Source of the DNA: CAVAVT01 sp963592185
GTDB taxonomy: Bacteria > Bacillota > Negativicutes > Selenomonadales > Selenomonadaceae
DNA: 41,842 nt
Reading direction: 5' to 3'
NCBI GenBank assembly: GCA_963592185.1
Contig: CAVAVT010000008.1
Span: forward strand, 1-41,842
Part shown: positions 1-8,784 of the stretch, in pieces
Layout: every line of letters starts with the position of its first letter
How positions within the stretch are numbered: position 1 is the first letter of the stretch
Made by a program: the position numbers and the translations under genes
Notes under the pieces: model-generated
What the model was told of the DNA's origin: nothing
Databases searched by the model: none
Seen by the model: the letters and a program-made list of their open reading frames with translations, nothing else

Positions 1-43
1 TATACACAAAATATAGAAATATTAATACTGTATAATTGTGATA

Positions 44-679
44 TCAGGATACATTTCCAGAGGGACATACCTCCAGTAATGGACATTCCCTGCAAAGAGG
101 TTTTTGAGCACGGCAGATGCGCCGTCCATGCCAAATTAGCCAGTGATGGGCTGAGGACCATTTTTCAATGGGGATGACCTTTTGAAGCTTCTTCTCCACT
201 TCCAGGGGTGTTTCCCCTTTAGCCAGTCCCAGCCTATTAGATACTCGGAACACATGGGTGTCCACAGCAATGGCAGGCCGGCCGAAAGCAATACTGGATA
301 CCACATTAGCCGTTTTCCGGCCAACGCCCGGAAGCTTGATAAGCTCCTCAAAGCTTTCAGGCACAGCTCCACCATAATCCTCCACCAGCTTTATGCATGT
401 GGCCATAATATTTTTTGCTTTATTCCTAAAAAGTCCGCAATCATGGATTTCATCCTCAAGGGCTGGCAGCCCAATTTCGATGATTTTTTCAGGAGTGTCA
501 GCATACTTAAAAAGTCTGGCTGTCGTAACATTAACCCTTTTATCTGTACATTGGGCTGACAGAATAACAGCTATTAAAAGCTCAAATGGATTTTTAAAAA
601 TCAGAGCTGGTTTTGTGTCACCATAGTGCTCTTCGAGGATTTCAAGCTGCTTGTCTTTTATTTTTTTCGTTACCCTCAT
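44..679 (-). CDS. nth: Endonuclease III (DNA glycosylase/AP lyase)
   Basis: Base-excision repair enzyme that removes oxidised pyrimidines and nicks the abasic site. The 211-residue protein has the usual family length. A helix-hairpin-helix LPGVGRKTANVV lies at about residues 116-127 with the catalytic lysine K122, and the catalytic aspartate D140 is in VDTHVFR. Four cysteines (C189, C196, C199, C205) with spacing C-x6-C-x2-C-x5-C form the [4Fe-4S] site. The start is ATG with AGAAGG about a dozen bases upstream. It is the last visible gene of the ACT-UPF0210-nth unit, 27 bases after the UPF0210 gene and without a terminator between them. No terminator is visible in the 43 bases left before the window edge. 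The assignment is secure. Confidence 0.97.
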   Translation of the reverse strand: MRVTKKIKDKQLEILEEHYGDTKPALIFKNPFELLIAVILSAQCTDKRVNVTTARLFKYADTPEKIIEIGLPALEDEIHDCGLFRNKAKNIMATCIKLVEDYGGAVPESFEELIKLPGVGRKTANVVSSIAFGRPAIAVDTHVFRVSNRLGLAKGETPLEVEKKLQKVIPIEKWSSAHHWLIWHGRRICRAQKPLCRECPLLEVCPSGNVS

Positions 680-706
680 AGATAAAAAGGTCCCTTCTGC
701 AAATAA

Positions 707-2068
707 TCAGTTTGTAAGACTTCTGATAGGCGCTGGAATTCTTCCGCCTCTTGCAATAAATGCCTCTGAACTCCAGTTGTTTTTAACCGGAACAATCGGG
801 CAGTATCCGAGAAGTCCGCCATATTCAACCACATCGCCAACTTTCTTTCCTGGAACAGGGATTACACGTACAGCGGTGGTCTTGTTGTTAATCATACCAA
901 TTGCTGCTTCATCAGCAATGATTCCGGAGATTGTTGCGGCAGAGGTATCGCCCTCGACAGCAATCATATCAAGTCCAACAGAGCATACACAGGTCATTGC
1001 CTCAAGCTTTTCAATGGAAAGACTTCCGCAGTTAATTGCATCAATCATGCCCTGATCCTCACTTACAGGGATAAATGCGCCGGAAAGTCCGCCAACATGG
1101 GAAGAAGCCATGAGACCACCCTTTTTAACAGCATCGTTAAGCATTGCAAGTGCAGCAGTGGTTCCAGGTGCTCCGCAGCTCTCTATACCCATTTCCTCCA
1201 GTACGTTGGCAACAGAATCGCCTACAGCCGGAGTCGGAGCCAGGGACAAGTCGATGATTCCAAAGGGAACACCAAGTCTCTTGGAAGCTTCACGGGCTAC
1301 CAGCTGGCCAACACGTGTAATCTTAAATGCTGTTTTCTTGATTGTTTCAGCAAGCTCAGTGCAGTCAGCGCCCTTCAGTCCCTCAAGGGCATGTTTTACA
1401 ACGCCGGGACCGCTTACGCCGACACTAACTACCTTTTCAGCCTCGCTAACCCCGTGGAAAGCACCTGCCATAAATGGATTGTCGCCAGGGGCATTGGCAA
1501 ATACCACAAGCTTTGCACAGCCGATTGCCTGATTGTCTCTGGTAAGCTCTGCGGTACGCTTAATAACCTCGCCCATTTCACGGACACAGTCCATGTTGAT
1601 ACCAGCTTTGGTGGAGCCAAGGTTTACGGAAGAGCATACTACATCAGTCTGTGCCAGAGCCTGTGGGATAGACTTAATCAGGATTCTGTCACCATTGGTA
1701 AAGCCTTTTTCAACCAAAGCAGAGAATCCACCGATGAAGTTTACGCCCACTTCCTTTGCAGCCTTGTCCATAACTTCAGCTACAGGAACATAGCTGTCAG
1801 TTTTGCAGGCTTCAGCAGCAATGGCAATTGGTGTAACGGATACTCGCTTGTGGATGATAGGAATACCATACTCGGCTTCAATATCTTCTCCGGTTTTTAC
1901 CAAAAATTCAGCGGATCTTGTAATTTTATCATATACGTTCTGACAAAACTGGTTGATGTTAGGGTGTGCACAATCACGGAGAGATATACCCATTGTTATG
2001 GTACGTACATCAAGCTTGTTTTCAGTAATCATGCGATTTGTTTCTAAGATATCATCAATGGTTATCAC
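707..2068 (-). CDS. UPF0210 / DUF711 (PFL-like) family protein
   Basis: A 453-residue member of the UPF0210/DUF711 family, often annotated as PFL family protein because the fold recalls pyruvate formate-lyase. The biochemical role is unknown to me. Visible family marks include ITENKLDVRTITMGISL near the N-terminus, the glycine-rich GVSGPGVVKHAL, and SSHVGGLSGAFIPVSEDQGM. The longest reading frame begins at a TTG at 2086, but that codon precedes an SD (CGGAGG, 2083-2078). The GTG at 2068 sits nine bases after the SD, so I take it as the start. The gene follows the ACT-domain gene directly, the usual UPF0237-UPF0210 pairing, which suggests the ACT protein regulates or complexes with it. Confidence 0.9.
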   Translation of the reverse strand: MITIDDILETNRMITENKLDVRTITMGISLRDCAHPNINQFCQNVYDKITRSAEFLVKTGEDIEAEYGIPIIHKRVSVTPIAIAAEACKTDSYVPVAEVMDKAAKEVGVNFIGGFSALVEKGFTNGDRILIKSIPQALAQTDVVCSSVNLGSTKAGINMDCVREMGEVIKRTAELTRDNQAIGCAKLVVFANAPGDNPFMAGAFHGVSEAEKVVSVGVSGPGVVKHALEGLKGADCTELAETIKKTAFKITRVGQLVAREASKRLGVPFGIIDLSLAPTPAVGDSVANVLEEMGIESCGAPGTTAALAMLNDAVKKGGLMASSHVGGLSGAFIPVSEDQGMIDAINCGSLSIEKLEAMTCVCSVGLDMIAVEGDTSAATISGIIADEAAIGMINNKTTAVRVIPVPGKKVGDVVEYGGLLGYCPIVPVKNNWSSEAFIARGGRIPAPIRSLTN

Positions 2069-2086
2069 TGGAAAAAACCTCCGCAA

Positions 2087-2356
2087 TTAAATTCTGTGCA
2101 TACTGTTAAAAATATCCTGGTGCTGGGCCTTAATATCCAGTCCCATCTCCTCGCCCATTTCCTTAAGACGCTTCTGAAGCTCTGCAAGCTTTACAGTTTT
2201 CTCATCAGTCTCTGCAATCATTACCATGTTGAAGAAACCATCCATGATGTTCTGATTGATGCTGAGGATATTTACATTGTTTTCTGCAAGAATATTGCTT
2301 GCCTTAGCAATAATACCTACACGGTCTGTTCCAACTATTGTTACTACAAACTTCAT
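2087..2356 (-). CDS. ACT-domain protein, UPF0237 family
   Basis: An 89-residue protein that is a single ACT domain (MKFVVTIVGTDRVGIIAKASNILAENNVNI), the type of fold that binds amino acids or other small ligands. Length and sequence fit the UPF0237 family, related to the ACT half of GcvR. It has no catalytic domain, so a ligand-sensing or regulatory role is inferred. Its stop codon lies inside the ribosome-binding region of the UPF0210 gene, so translation is probably coupled. An SD (GGAGAG) precedes the ATG. A good promoter lies about 80 bases upstream. Confidence 0.9.
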   Translation of the reverse strand: MKFVVTIVGTDRVGIIAKASNILAENNVNILSINQNIMDGFFNMVMIAETDEKTVKLAELQKRLKEMGEEMGLDIKAQHQDIFNSMHRI

Positions 2357-2438
2357 TTACACACTCTCTCCATTCTGTACAATTCATGAACATATCTGTA
2401 AACATATAGACATGGTACAAAAACAAATACCAAGAATA

Positions 2439-2466
2439 ATTATACCATGACTATGCTAAAAGCCAA
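2439..2466 (-). promoter_or_regulatory. Promoter of the ACT-UPF0210-nth unit
   Basis: On the minus strand: -35 TTGGCT (2466-2461), a 16-base spacer, and -10 TATAAT (2444-2439) with an extended TGG immediately before it. The predicted start is near 2432, giving a leader of about 75 bases before the ACT gene. Confidence 0.65.
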
Positions 2467-2474
2467 TAGTTACA

Positions 2475-2499
2475 AGTAAAAAAAGCAACTTCTTTTACT
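2475..2499 (-). terminator. Weak terminator-like hairpin after the nucleoside kinase
   Basis: AGTAAAA (2499-2493) can pair with TTTTACT (2481-2475), and the loop side carries a run of T residues. The stem is AT-only, so this is a weak call. It lies just after the kinase stop codon and just upstream of the ACT-gene promoter. Confidence 0.3.
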
Positions 2500-2502
2500 C
2501 AC

Positions 2503-4170
2503 TTATTCTGTGGGGAAAAATACTGATTTTCCTATGAATTCTCTGAGGATGGAATTATTCGGAACCAGGTCATCGTTCTGCACACTTTCAAAGCAGTCCG
2601 CAAATTCCAGTAATTTGGATGAGAGCGGATAATGTGGCGATTCTGGAGGCACTGAGGCAAGAAGTGATACCAAATGTTTATGAAGCATAGCCTGCTCATA
2701 AATCAGTGCTGAATTGAAGAATACATCAGCATTTTCCTGATAGGGATATATATTTTTTTGTTCACCCTGAAGTACACTGTTCCACTGCTGGAAGGTTGAA
2801 ATAGGTGAATGTCCCCGTGTTCTGTAGTCCCGGACAAGCCGTCTGACCAATCTGGAAATTGTTGTTGGAATTCTATTGTGTGCATCGATGTTCAGCTGAA
2901 TCAGCGCACTTACAAATATCTTGTATTTGTATTTTGACGGAATATACCTTGTGAGATCTTCATTTAACCCATGAATTCCCTCGATTAGAATAGGCTGGTC
3001 TGGTGATACCTGGATAAAATTATTATCATCCCATTCCCTAAGACCGTTCAAGAAATTATATTTTGGAAGAACTACTCGTTCGCCTTTTAAAATTCTTTCA
3101 AGCTGTTCATTAAAAAGCTTGGTATCAAGGGCTTTTATTGAATCAAAATCGTATTCACCTTTTTCATTTCTAGGAGTGTAATATCTTTCTACGAAGTAAT
3201 CATCCATGGATATTGTAACTGGCTGTACGCCATTCACTAAAAGCTGGACCCTTAACCGCTGTGCAAAGGAGGTTTTTCCCGAGCAGGAAGGCCCGGCAAT
3301 AAGTATCAGTCGTTTATTTTTGTCTGACACGATATTATCAGCTATCTGGGCAATGTTCTTTTCATGAAGGGCTTCAGAAACCCGAATTAAATCACCGATT
3401 CGCCCTTCTTTTATATACTCATTGAGATCAGAAACATATTTGCAATTTAACAGGTTCGCCCATTCTTTGGAATATATAAGAGCCTGAGTAAGCCGGGGAT
3501 GATCCACAGGAACAGGAACCTCCATGGATTCGTCCCTTGGGGTAAGCAGGAGTACTCCCTGCTCCACATTTTTCAGTTTGAAGTGATTTAGATATTTAGT
3601 ATTCCAAAGCATAGCTTCAAACATGTAGGCTTCGTGGCCGTCAAGTCTATAGAGTCCGATGGTTTCAGTTTTCTGTCTGGAAATTGTATTAATGAGGTCG
3701 GGATACCCCATTTTCTTTGTGTACTCGATAGCCTCCTGGGTTGAAACTAACGAATATTCGATGGGAAGCGCCTGTTTTATGTACTCATTCATCAGATTTT
3801 CTATTGAAGAAATGAGCTTTTCATCCACAGGCACAGATGCTTCGTCAATTGCACAATAAAGACCGCCGTTTGCAGAAAAAAGCATCCTCAGTTTTGCATT
3901 TTTATCAATATGGCTGAGGGCTGTTGCCATGAGAAAATAGACAGATCTGCGGTAGATTCTTAAACCAAAGGCATCCGTCATGGTTAATGGTTTTAGCAAC
4001 TTAAAATCATCGCTTGGTGCCTGCAGGTCGCAAAATAATCCATCACAAATTGCGCCTACCACCATACCCTTTTCATCCTTTTGAAGCAAAGGAAGATAAT
4101 CCAGCAGCTTTCCCTGTTTTTCCGAAGAATCAATATCTTTAAAATATGGTGATGTTCTATCTATTATCAC
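2503..4170 (-). CDS. Nucleoside (uridine-type) kinase fused to a ThrRS-like N-terminal region
   Basis: A protein of about 555 residues. The C-terminal half is a phosphoribulokinase/uridine kinase domain with P-loop GPSCSGKTS (about residue 290) followed by VTISMDDYF and the long PKYNF/IEGIHGLN strands. The N-terminal half resembles the TGS plus second additional domain of threonyl-tRNA synthetase, a known architecture for this Bacillota kinase family. The substrate is not proven; uridine/cytidine is the usual guess. The longest frame starts with GTG at 4179, but AGGAGG sits three bases before it. The GTG at 4170 is eight bases after the SD and is preferred. The kinase follows the Pit terminator and its own promoter was not identified. 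Confidence 0.85.
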   Translation of the reverse strand: MIIDRTSPYFKDIDSSEKQGKLLDYLPLLQKDEKGMVVGAICDGLFCDLQAPSDDFKLLKPLTMTDAFGLRIYRRSVYFLMATALSHIDKNAKLRMLFSANGGLYCAIDEASVPVDEKLISSIENLMNEYIKQALPIEYSLVSTQEAIEYTKKMGYPDLINTISRQKTETIGLYRLDGHEAYMFEAMLWNTKYLNHFKLKNVEQGVLLLTPRDESMEVPVPVDHPRLTQALIYSKEWANLLNCKYVSDLNEYIKEGRIGDLIRVSEALHEKNIAQIADNIVSDKNKRLILIAGPSCSGKTSFAQRLRVQLLVNGVQPVTISMDDYFVERYYTPRNEKGEYDFDSIKALDTKLFNEQLERILKGERVVLPKYNFLNGLREWDDNNFIQVSPDQPILIEGIHGLNEDLTRYIPSKYKYKIFVSALIQLNIDAHNRIPTTISRLVRRLVRDYRTRGHSPISTFQQWNSVLQGEQKNIYPYQENADVFFNSALIYEQAMLHKHLVSLLASVPPESPHYPLSSKLLEFADCFESVQNDDLVPNNSILREFIGKSVFFPTE

Positions 4171-4187
4171 GTGAAACACCTCCTATA

Positions 4188-4219
4188 AGAAAAACCCGAG
4201 AACAATGCGTGTTCCCGGG
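4188..4219 (-). terminator. Rho-independent terminator of the DUF47-pit operon
   Basis: On the minus strand CCCGGGAACA (4219-4210) pairs with TGTTCTCGGG (4204-4195) with one G-U pair, followed by TTTTTC. It separates pit from the nucleoside kinase. Confidence 0.9.
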
Positions 4220-4227
4220 TATATTTT

Positions 4228-5223
4228 TTAAATAAGCCACATTACAATCTTGTAAGTCAAGGCACCCACAAGTGCTGTACAAGGAATAGTAAGCACCCAT
4301 GCCATAACCATTTGCTGGGCTACACCCCAACGAACAGCGTGAATACGCTTTGCAGATCCAACACCCATTATTGATCCAGATACAACATGAGTTGTACTTA
4401 CTGGCAGATGAAGAAGTGTTGCGGTGAAAATTATGAAGGATGAATTAAGATCAGCAGCAAAGCCATTGATTGGCTCCAGCTTGAAAATCTTGCCGCCTAT
4501 AGTCTTAATAATCTTCCATCCACCCACAGCGGTACCCATTGCCATCGCTGTAGCTGCAAGTATCTTTACATAGGTTGGTACTTCAAATACATCGATGTAT
4601 CCTCCAGCCAGTAATGCCAAGGTGATGATACCCATGGATTTCTGTGCATCGTTAGAGCCATGGGAAAATGCCATAGCTGCAGCAGAAAGAATCTGCATTT
4701 TCTTAAACCGATGATTTAGAAGCGAAGGTACCGATTTCCTAAATATAGCAAATAATATCGACATTATAATAAATCCGGTTGCCATACCTATAAGAGGAGA
4801 ACCAATCAGTGAAAGGATAATCTTGCCGATTCCTTCAAAATTAAGCCCCTCAGGACCTACTGACACCAAAACAGCGCCGATTATACCACCTACAAGTGCA
4901 TGGGATGAACTGCTTGGCAGGGCTATGTACCATGTAAGCAGGTTCCATAATATTGCACCCACAAGTGCTGCAATAATGATATGCTCATCAACGTGCTCGG
5001 CAGATTTTACAATATCAGCACCGATAGTTTTCGCTACGCCTGTACTGTACATTGCGCCAGCAAAATTCAGAACAGCTGCCATCATGATAGCATGGCTTGG
5101 ATGAATAGCTCTGGTTGAAACAGAGGTTGCTATTGCATTGGCTGTATCATGAAAACCATTTATGAAGTCAAATACCAAAGCCAAAACAATAACTGTAATA
5201 ATTAAAATTTTTAGCTCAGGCAT
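4228..5223 (-). CDS. pit: PiT-family inorganic phosphate transporter
   Basis: A membrane carrier of 331 residues that takes up inorganic phosphate with H+ or Na+. Both PiT signatures are present: FDFINGFHDTANAIATSV near the N-terminus and AFSHGSNDAQKSMGI in the second half. The rest is a series of hydrophobic helices. At 331 residues it is the short prokaryotic form, without the long hydrophilic loop. Its start overlaps the end of the DUF47 gene by eight bases, so the two are translationally coupled. A terminator follows directly. Confidence 0.94.
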   Translation of the reverse strand: MPELKILIITVIVLALVFDFINGFHDTANAIATSVSTRAIHPSHAIMMAAVLNFAGAMYSTGVAKTIGADIVKSAEHVDEHIIIAALVGAILWNLLTWYIALPSSSSHALVGGIIGAVLVSVGPEGLNFEGIGKIILSLIGSPLIGMATGFIIMSILFAIFRKSVPSLLNHRFKKMQILSAAAMAFSHGSNDAQKSMGIITLALLAGGYIDVFEVPTYVKILAATAMAMGTAVGGWKIIKTIGGKIFKLEPINGFAADLNSSFIIFTATLLHLPVSTTHVVSGSIMGVGSAKRIHAVRWGVAQQMVMAWVLTIPCTALVGALTYKIVMWLI

Positions 5224-5842
5224 ACTTCATTACCACACCCCTGATCATATCTGCAAGAGACTCACAGTGATCCAGGGTTTCCTCAAGATTTTCGAGGACA
5301 TCCTTCCATTTTATTAACTCAATAGGATCCTTAACCTTTTCAAAAAGGAAAGCAACTTCATGACGGAAAACCTTATCTCCTTCGCTCTCCAAACGGCCTA
5401 TCTTATGAGTAGCATCGATAATCTGCTCTTCATTCTTCTTAATGTCGGAAAGCAGAGAAAATGCCTTGATAACCTCTTCGGTAGCCTCTATCAAAAGCTT
5501 TGTAAGCTGAATAGCGCCTTCCTTTGCCTGACCGGTACGGTACATAACAATACGCTGAAGTGTACCCTGCAAATAATCAACACCGTCATCCAGACCATTG
5601 GCAAGAGCATATATGTCCTCACGGTCAATTGGTGTAATAAAGGTCTGATTAAGCTTGTCGATAATTTTGTCGTTAATAGCATCTGCCTGATGCTCCAAGG
5701 TTACGATTTCCTTCATTTTCGCATCTGCCTTTGCAGCATCCACCATAACCTCGTCTATAAGCAGCGCACCCTTATAGAAAAATTCCGCACTCTGTACGAA
5801 CAAATCGAAGAACTCGGTATCCTTATGTTTGAAGTTAAACAT
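5216..5842 (-). CDS. DUF47 (PhoU-like) phosphate transport accessory protein
   Basis: A 208-residue, all-helical cytoplasmic protein of the DUF47 family, related to PhoU. It starts MFNFKHKDTEFFDLF and shows the family pattern ALEHQAD-x-IND in the form IVTLEHQADAINDKI, and LEETLDHCESLAD near the C-terminus. These proteins almost always sit beside a PiT transporter, as here, and are thought to modulate it. The start has an ideal AGGAGG six bases upstream and a promoter about 40 bases further. Confidence 0.92.
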   Translation of the reverse strand: MFNFKHKDTEFFDLFVQSAEFFYKGALLIDEVMVDAAKADAKMKEIVTLEHQADAINDKIIDKLNQTFITPIDREDIYALANGLDDGVDYLQGTLQRIVMYRTGQAKEGAIQLTKLLIEATEEVIKAFSLLSDIKKNEEQIIDATHKIGRLESEGDKVFRHEVAFLFEKVKDPIELIKWKDVLENLEETLDHCESLADMIRGVVMKYA

Positions 5843-5875
5843 ATTGTCCTCCTCAAGTAATATAGTTATAGTTTT

Positions 5876-5904
5876 ACTATACCATGGTTTTAAGGAATCA
5901 GCAA
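5876..5904 (-). promoter_or_regulatory. Promoter of DUF47-pit
   Basis: -35 TTGCTG (5904-5899), a 17-base spacer, and -10 TATAGT (5881-5876) preceded by TGG (extended -10). A small inverted repeat ATAGT-TTT-ACTAT overlaps the -10. I see no convincing PhoB box. Confidence 0.5.
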
Positions 5905-5929
5905 TTAGTTACATGTAAGAATAATTGGT

Positions 5930-5961
5930 AAAAAACCGGATACCAATAACGGCATCCGGTT
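5930..5961 (-). terminator. Terminator of the aminotransferase gene
   Basis: On the minus strand AACCGGATGCC (5961-5951) pairs with GGTATCCGGTT (5944-5934), one G-U pair, loop of six, followed by TTTT. It is 24 bases after the aminotransferase stop. Confidence 0.9.
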
Positions 5962-5985
5962 AAAAACAATAGGAATTATGCTAGA

Positions 5986-7242
5986 TTAGCCCTCAACAGC
6001 TTTGATTGCATTGTATACTTTTTCAGCCATACCATAAACTTTGTTCAGCGCAACGCCGCAAATTGCAATACGTACACCGAGCTTAAGAGGTACAGCAAAA
6101 ATCAAATCATCATGGAGCTTGTCGCAAACAGCCTTAGGATTGGAGGCAGGAACAGAAATGAAGAAACCAGCCTTGTAAGGCAGTGCAACCAGACCGCACT
6201 TTTCAGCCTCATCCATAAATACTGCAGCACGCTCACGGATGGTCTTATAAAGTTCATCTCTCTCAGCTTCAAAGGATTCCAAAAGTGCTGCATCCTGCTG
6301 GATGGTAGAAAGAACGCTCATTGCACCACGGTTGATATTGGACCAGGTAGCACGGCTGGAGAACTTGCTGCAATTTGTAAACTCATCAATAACTTCCTTG
6401 TCAGAGGAAAGTCCGATAATAGCGCCTGTACGCTGTCCATAAAGGGTGTAACCCTTGGACATACTGAATGCAAACATTACGAAGATATTTGCTGGGAGTC
6501 CGCCAAACTGCTTCATAAACTTGCGGGTTTCATTCTTTTCACCAGCATAGTCGATGTATGCGATATCAACAAGGATGCTTACACGCTTGCCGTCTTTAGT
6601 CTCAGCTTTTACAACGTCAAGAACATTCTTCCAGTCATCCTCTGAAAGGCTGTAGCCTGTAGGATTGTGTGCAGGAGTATTGATGATGATGAGCAGAGAA
6701 TCCTGCTTGGAAAGAAGCTCGTGTACCTTCTCGGAGAAAGATGCAATGTTAAAGTTCAGTTTCTCGTCAAACAGAGTGTAAGTTGTGAGCTTTTTATCAG
6801 CTTCCTGGCAGAGAACGTTATAAGGGCCCCAGAACCAGTCACTGGTTAATACATACTCGCCCTTTTCAGCGTAGTTTACGATAGCATGATGTACAGCACC
6901 AGTTCCGCCAGCTGTTGCGACAGCTGAAACATAGCCTTCAGGTCTGTTGTCAGCAAATGTAAGGTCAACTACAGCCTCAAGATAGCCAGGAAGACCTGCG
7001 ATTGGAGCATAAGCTACCAAATCAGTGGTAGGCATGGAACGGAAGGTTTTTTCCATTGTAGGAATACATGCCAGTTTCTCATCATTATCATAAATAGCAC
7101 CCAAGGTAGCATTTGTAACCTTGTCTGCACCATGTTTTGCAATAGCTTCATTTGCAGCACCGCTTGCACCGAAAATCGCATCACTTAATACCTTGCTGCC
7201 AGCAAAGGACGCTGCCATTTTTGTAGAATCATTGTTAGCCAT
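5986..7242 (-). CDS. Class I/II PLP aminotransferase, aspartate/aromatic type
   Basis: A fold-type I aminotransferase of 418 residues. The PLP-binding lysine is in SMSKGYTLYGQRTG (about residue 265), the pattern of AspC/TyrB-type enzymes. NTPAHNPTGYS holds the cofactor-contacting Asn, and GVRIAICG near the C-terminus holds the substrate-carboxylate Arg. It opens with NATLGAIYDNDEKL, close to the NATIGAL-type start of the mature aspartate aminotransferases. The likely reaction is aspartate or aromatic amino acid with 2-oxoglutarate. The substrate is not fixed by sequence. It lies after aspartate kinase, which uses aspartate, but a hairpin and a possible promoter separate the two. SD GAGGAGG is well placed. 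Confidence 0.85.
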   Translation of the reverse strand: MANNDSTKMAASFAGSKVLSDAIFGASGAANEAIAKHGADKVTNATLGAIYDNDEKLACIPTMEKTFRSMPTTDLVAYAPIAGLPGYLEAVVDLTFADNRPEGYVSAVATAGGTGAVHHAIVNYAEKGEYVLTSDWFWGPYNVLCQEADKKLTTYTLFDEKLNFNIASFSEKVHELLSKQDSLLIIINTPAHNPTGYSLSEDDWKNVLDVVKAETKDGKRVSILVDIAYIDYAGEKNETRKFMKQFGGLPANIFVMFAFSMSKGYTLYGQRTGAIIGLSSDKEVIDEFTNCSKFSSRATWSNINRGAMSVLSTIQQDAALLESFEAERDELYKTIRERAAVFMDEAEKCGLVALPYKAGFFISVPASNPKAVCDKLHDDLIFAVPLKLGVRIAICGVALNKVYGMAEKVYNAIKAVEG

Positions 7243-7283
7243 CTATAAAGCTCCTCCTCAACGTGTATAAATTAATTGAGTTA

Positions 7284-7327
7284 CAAAATTAAAACGAAGG
7301 TACCGGCTTTACGTCGGACCCCTTCGT
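7284..7327 (-). terminator. Hairpin between lysC and the aminotransferase gene
   Basis: On the minus strand ACGAAGG (7327-7321) pairs with CCTTCGT (7300-7294). An inner CCG/CGG follows an internal loop, and the 3' side runs into TTTTAATTTT. It lies 90 bases after the lysC stop and is probably its terminator. A possible aminotransferase promoter at 7347-7355 would place it inside that gene's leader instead, where it could act as an attenuator. Confidence 0.65.
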
Positions 7328-7346
7328 CTTAAAACCTGTATATATT

Positions 7347-7355
7347 ATTGTACCA
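7347..7355 (-). promoter_or_regulatory. Possible extended -10 promoter of the aminotransferase
   Basis: TGG-TACAAT on the minus strand (7355-7347) fits an extended -10. No -35 box is visible at the right distance. Confidence 0.3.
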
Positions 7356-7423
7356 TTAAATAGCTTTTGTTTCTCCCCTGCACACGCATGTATACATAAT
7401 TCTTTAACAGGCAATGTGAATTA

Positions 7424-8653
7424 TTAGTTTCTAGGGAAGAATTCGTCATGAATAGCATTTACAGCTTCCTTGAGCTGAGAACCCTTAATGAGGCAGGAAA
7501 TGCTAATCTCAGAAGTGCTAATAACATCAATGTTGATTCCAGCATCAGCCAGTGCGCCAAACATTCTGGTAGCAATGCCAGGGTTGCCAAGCATACCTGC
7601 ACCAACGATAGATACTTTTGCTACATCCTCTTCAATGAGAACGGCAATAGCATTCAGCTTGTCAGCAACACCATCCACAATACGCTTAGCCTGACCAAGG
7701 TCTTCGCTTGCAACAGTGAATACCATGTCAGTTACGTTCTTTTCGATATTTCTGATGCTCTGTACAATCATGTCAACAGAAACATTTGCCTCGGAAAGTG
7801 AGGAGAATATAGTATGAGCAATTCCAGGAGTGTTAGGAATACCCAGAACAGCTATCTTAGCAACCTTTTCATCATGCGCAACACCGCGGATCACAAAATC
7901 TTTTTCTTCCATTGTATAGTCCTCCCTAATCATAGTGCCTGGTTTGGATGTAAATGTAGAACGTACATGTATAGGTATATTGAAATACTTGCCCATTTCT
8001 ACAGAACGTGGCTGCATTACACCGGCACCAAGACGTGCCATCTCAAGCATTTCATCATAGGTAATTTCCTTCATCTTACGTGCGCCTTCAGCTACACGAG
8101 GATCTGCAGAGTATACACCGTCAACATCAGTGTAAATCTCGCAGGAATCAGCATTCAATGCACCAGCCAGTGCAACAGCTGAAGTATCGGAGCCGCCACG
8201 GCCAAGGGTTACGGGGTCGCCAAGCTCATCGGAACCCTGGAAGCCGGCAACAACTACAATATTGCCTTCGCTTAATTCTTTCTTTACTCGCTCCGGCTTA
8301 ATATCTATAATTTTACCCTTTGTATGCACGGAATTGGTTTTCATACCAACCATCGGACCGGTAAGTGAAATAGCCTTCTGTCCAAGAGTACGGAAAGCCA
8401 TTGTAAGCAATGCAATACTAACCTGCTCGCCGGTGGTAAGCAGCATATCCATTTCACGTGTATACTGATACGGATCCTTTGTTACGCCTTTTGCAAGCTC
8501 AATAAGATCATCGGTGGTATCCCCCATTGCGGATACTACCATAACAATCTGATCTCCGGGCTGCTTTTCATCCAGAATACGTTTTGCAACATTCATTATC
8601 TTCTCTGTAGAGCCCACAGAGCTGCCGCCAAATTTCTTAACAATAAGAGCCAT
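7424..8653 (-). CDS. lysC: Aspartate kinase, monofunctional
   Basis: First step of the lysine, threonine and methionine branch: phosphorylates aspartate to 4-phospho-aspartate. The 409-residue protein starts MALIVKKFGGSSVGS, with K7-F-G-G-S-S forming the kinase motif. The kinase domain runs to about residue 245 (GRGGSDTSAVALA, YTDVDGVYSADPR). Two ACT domains follow, with GIPNTPGIAHTIFSSL and GAGMLGNPGIATRMFGAL as their hallmark loops; these bind the feedback inhibitor. Length and layout match the Bacillota single-function enzyme. SD GGGGG is seven bases before the ATG. A promoter lies about 130 bases upstream, divergent from uraA. The leader shows no lysine riboswitch. Confidence 0.95.
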   Translation of the reverse strand: MALIVKKFGGSSVGSTEKIMNVAKRILDEKQPGDQIVMVVSAMGDTTDDLIELAKGVTKDPYQYTREMDMLLTTGEQVSIALLTMAFRTLGQKAISLTGPMVGMKTNSVHTKGKIIDIKPERVKKELSEGNIVVVAGFQGSDELGDPVTLGRGGSDTSAVALAGALNADSCEIYTDVDGVYSADPRVAEGARKMKEITYDEMLEMARLGAGVMQPRSVEMGKYFNIPIHVRSTFTSKPGTMIREDYTMEEKDFVIRGVAHDEKVAKIAVLGIPNTPGIAHTIFSSLSEANVSVDMIVQSIRNIEKNVTDMVFTVASEDLGQAKRIVDGVADKLNAIAVLIEEDVAKVSIVGAGMLGNPGIATRMFGALADAGINIDVISTSEISISCLIKGSQLKEAVNAIHDEFFPRN

Positions 8654-8784
8654 AGCGATCCCCCTAAAATAAATACTAAATACCTTTCATCCATGGCTTC
8701 TGAAATTTAATTCCAAAGGACACGTGTTTATCTGACAAAAGACATTCGTTACAAAATTGATACAAATTAGCTCAATTGCACTTT

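Noticed and set aside
1..43. Promoter or gene fragment at the left edge
   Set aside because: AT-rich bases only; nothing can be called without the neighbouring sequence.
1097..2047. Long plus-strand open frame of 316 codons
   Set aside because: It is fully antisense to the UPF0210 gene, has no SD and reads as a low-quality, cysteine-rich shadow.
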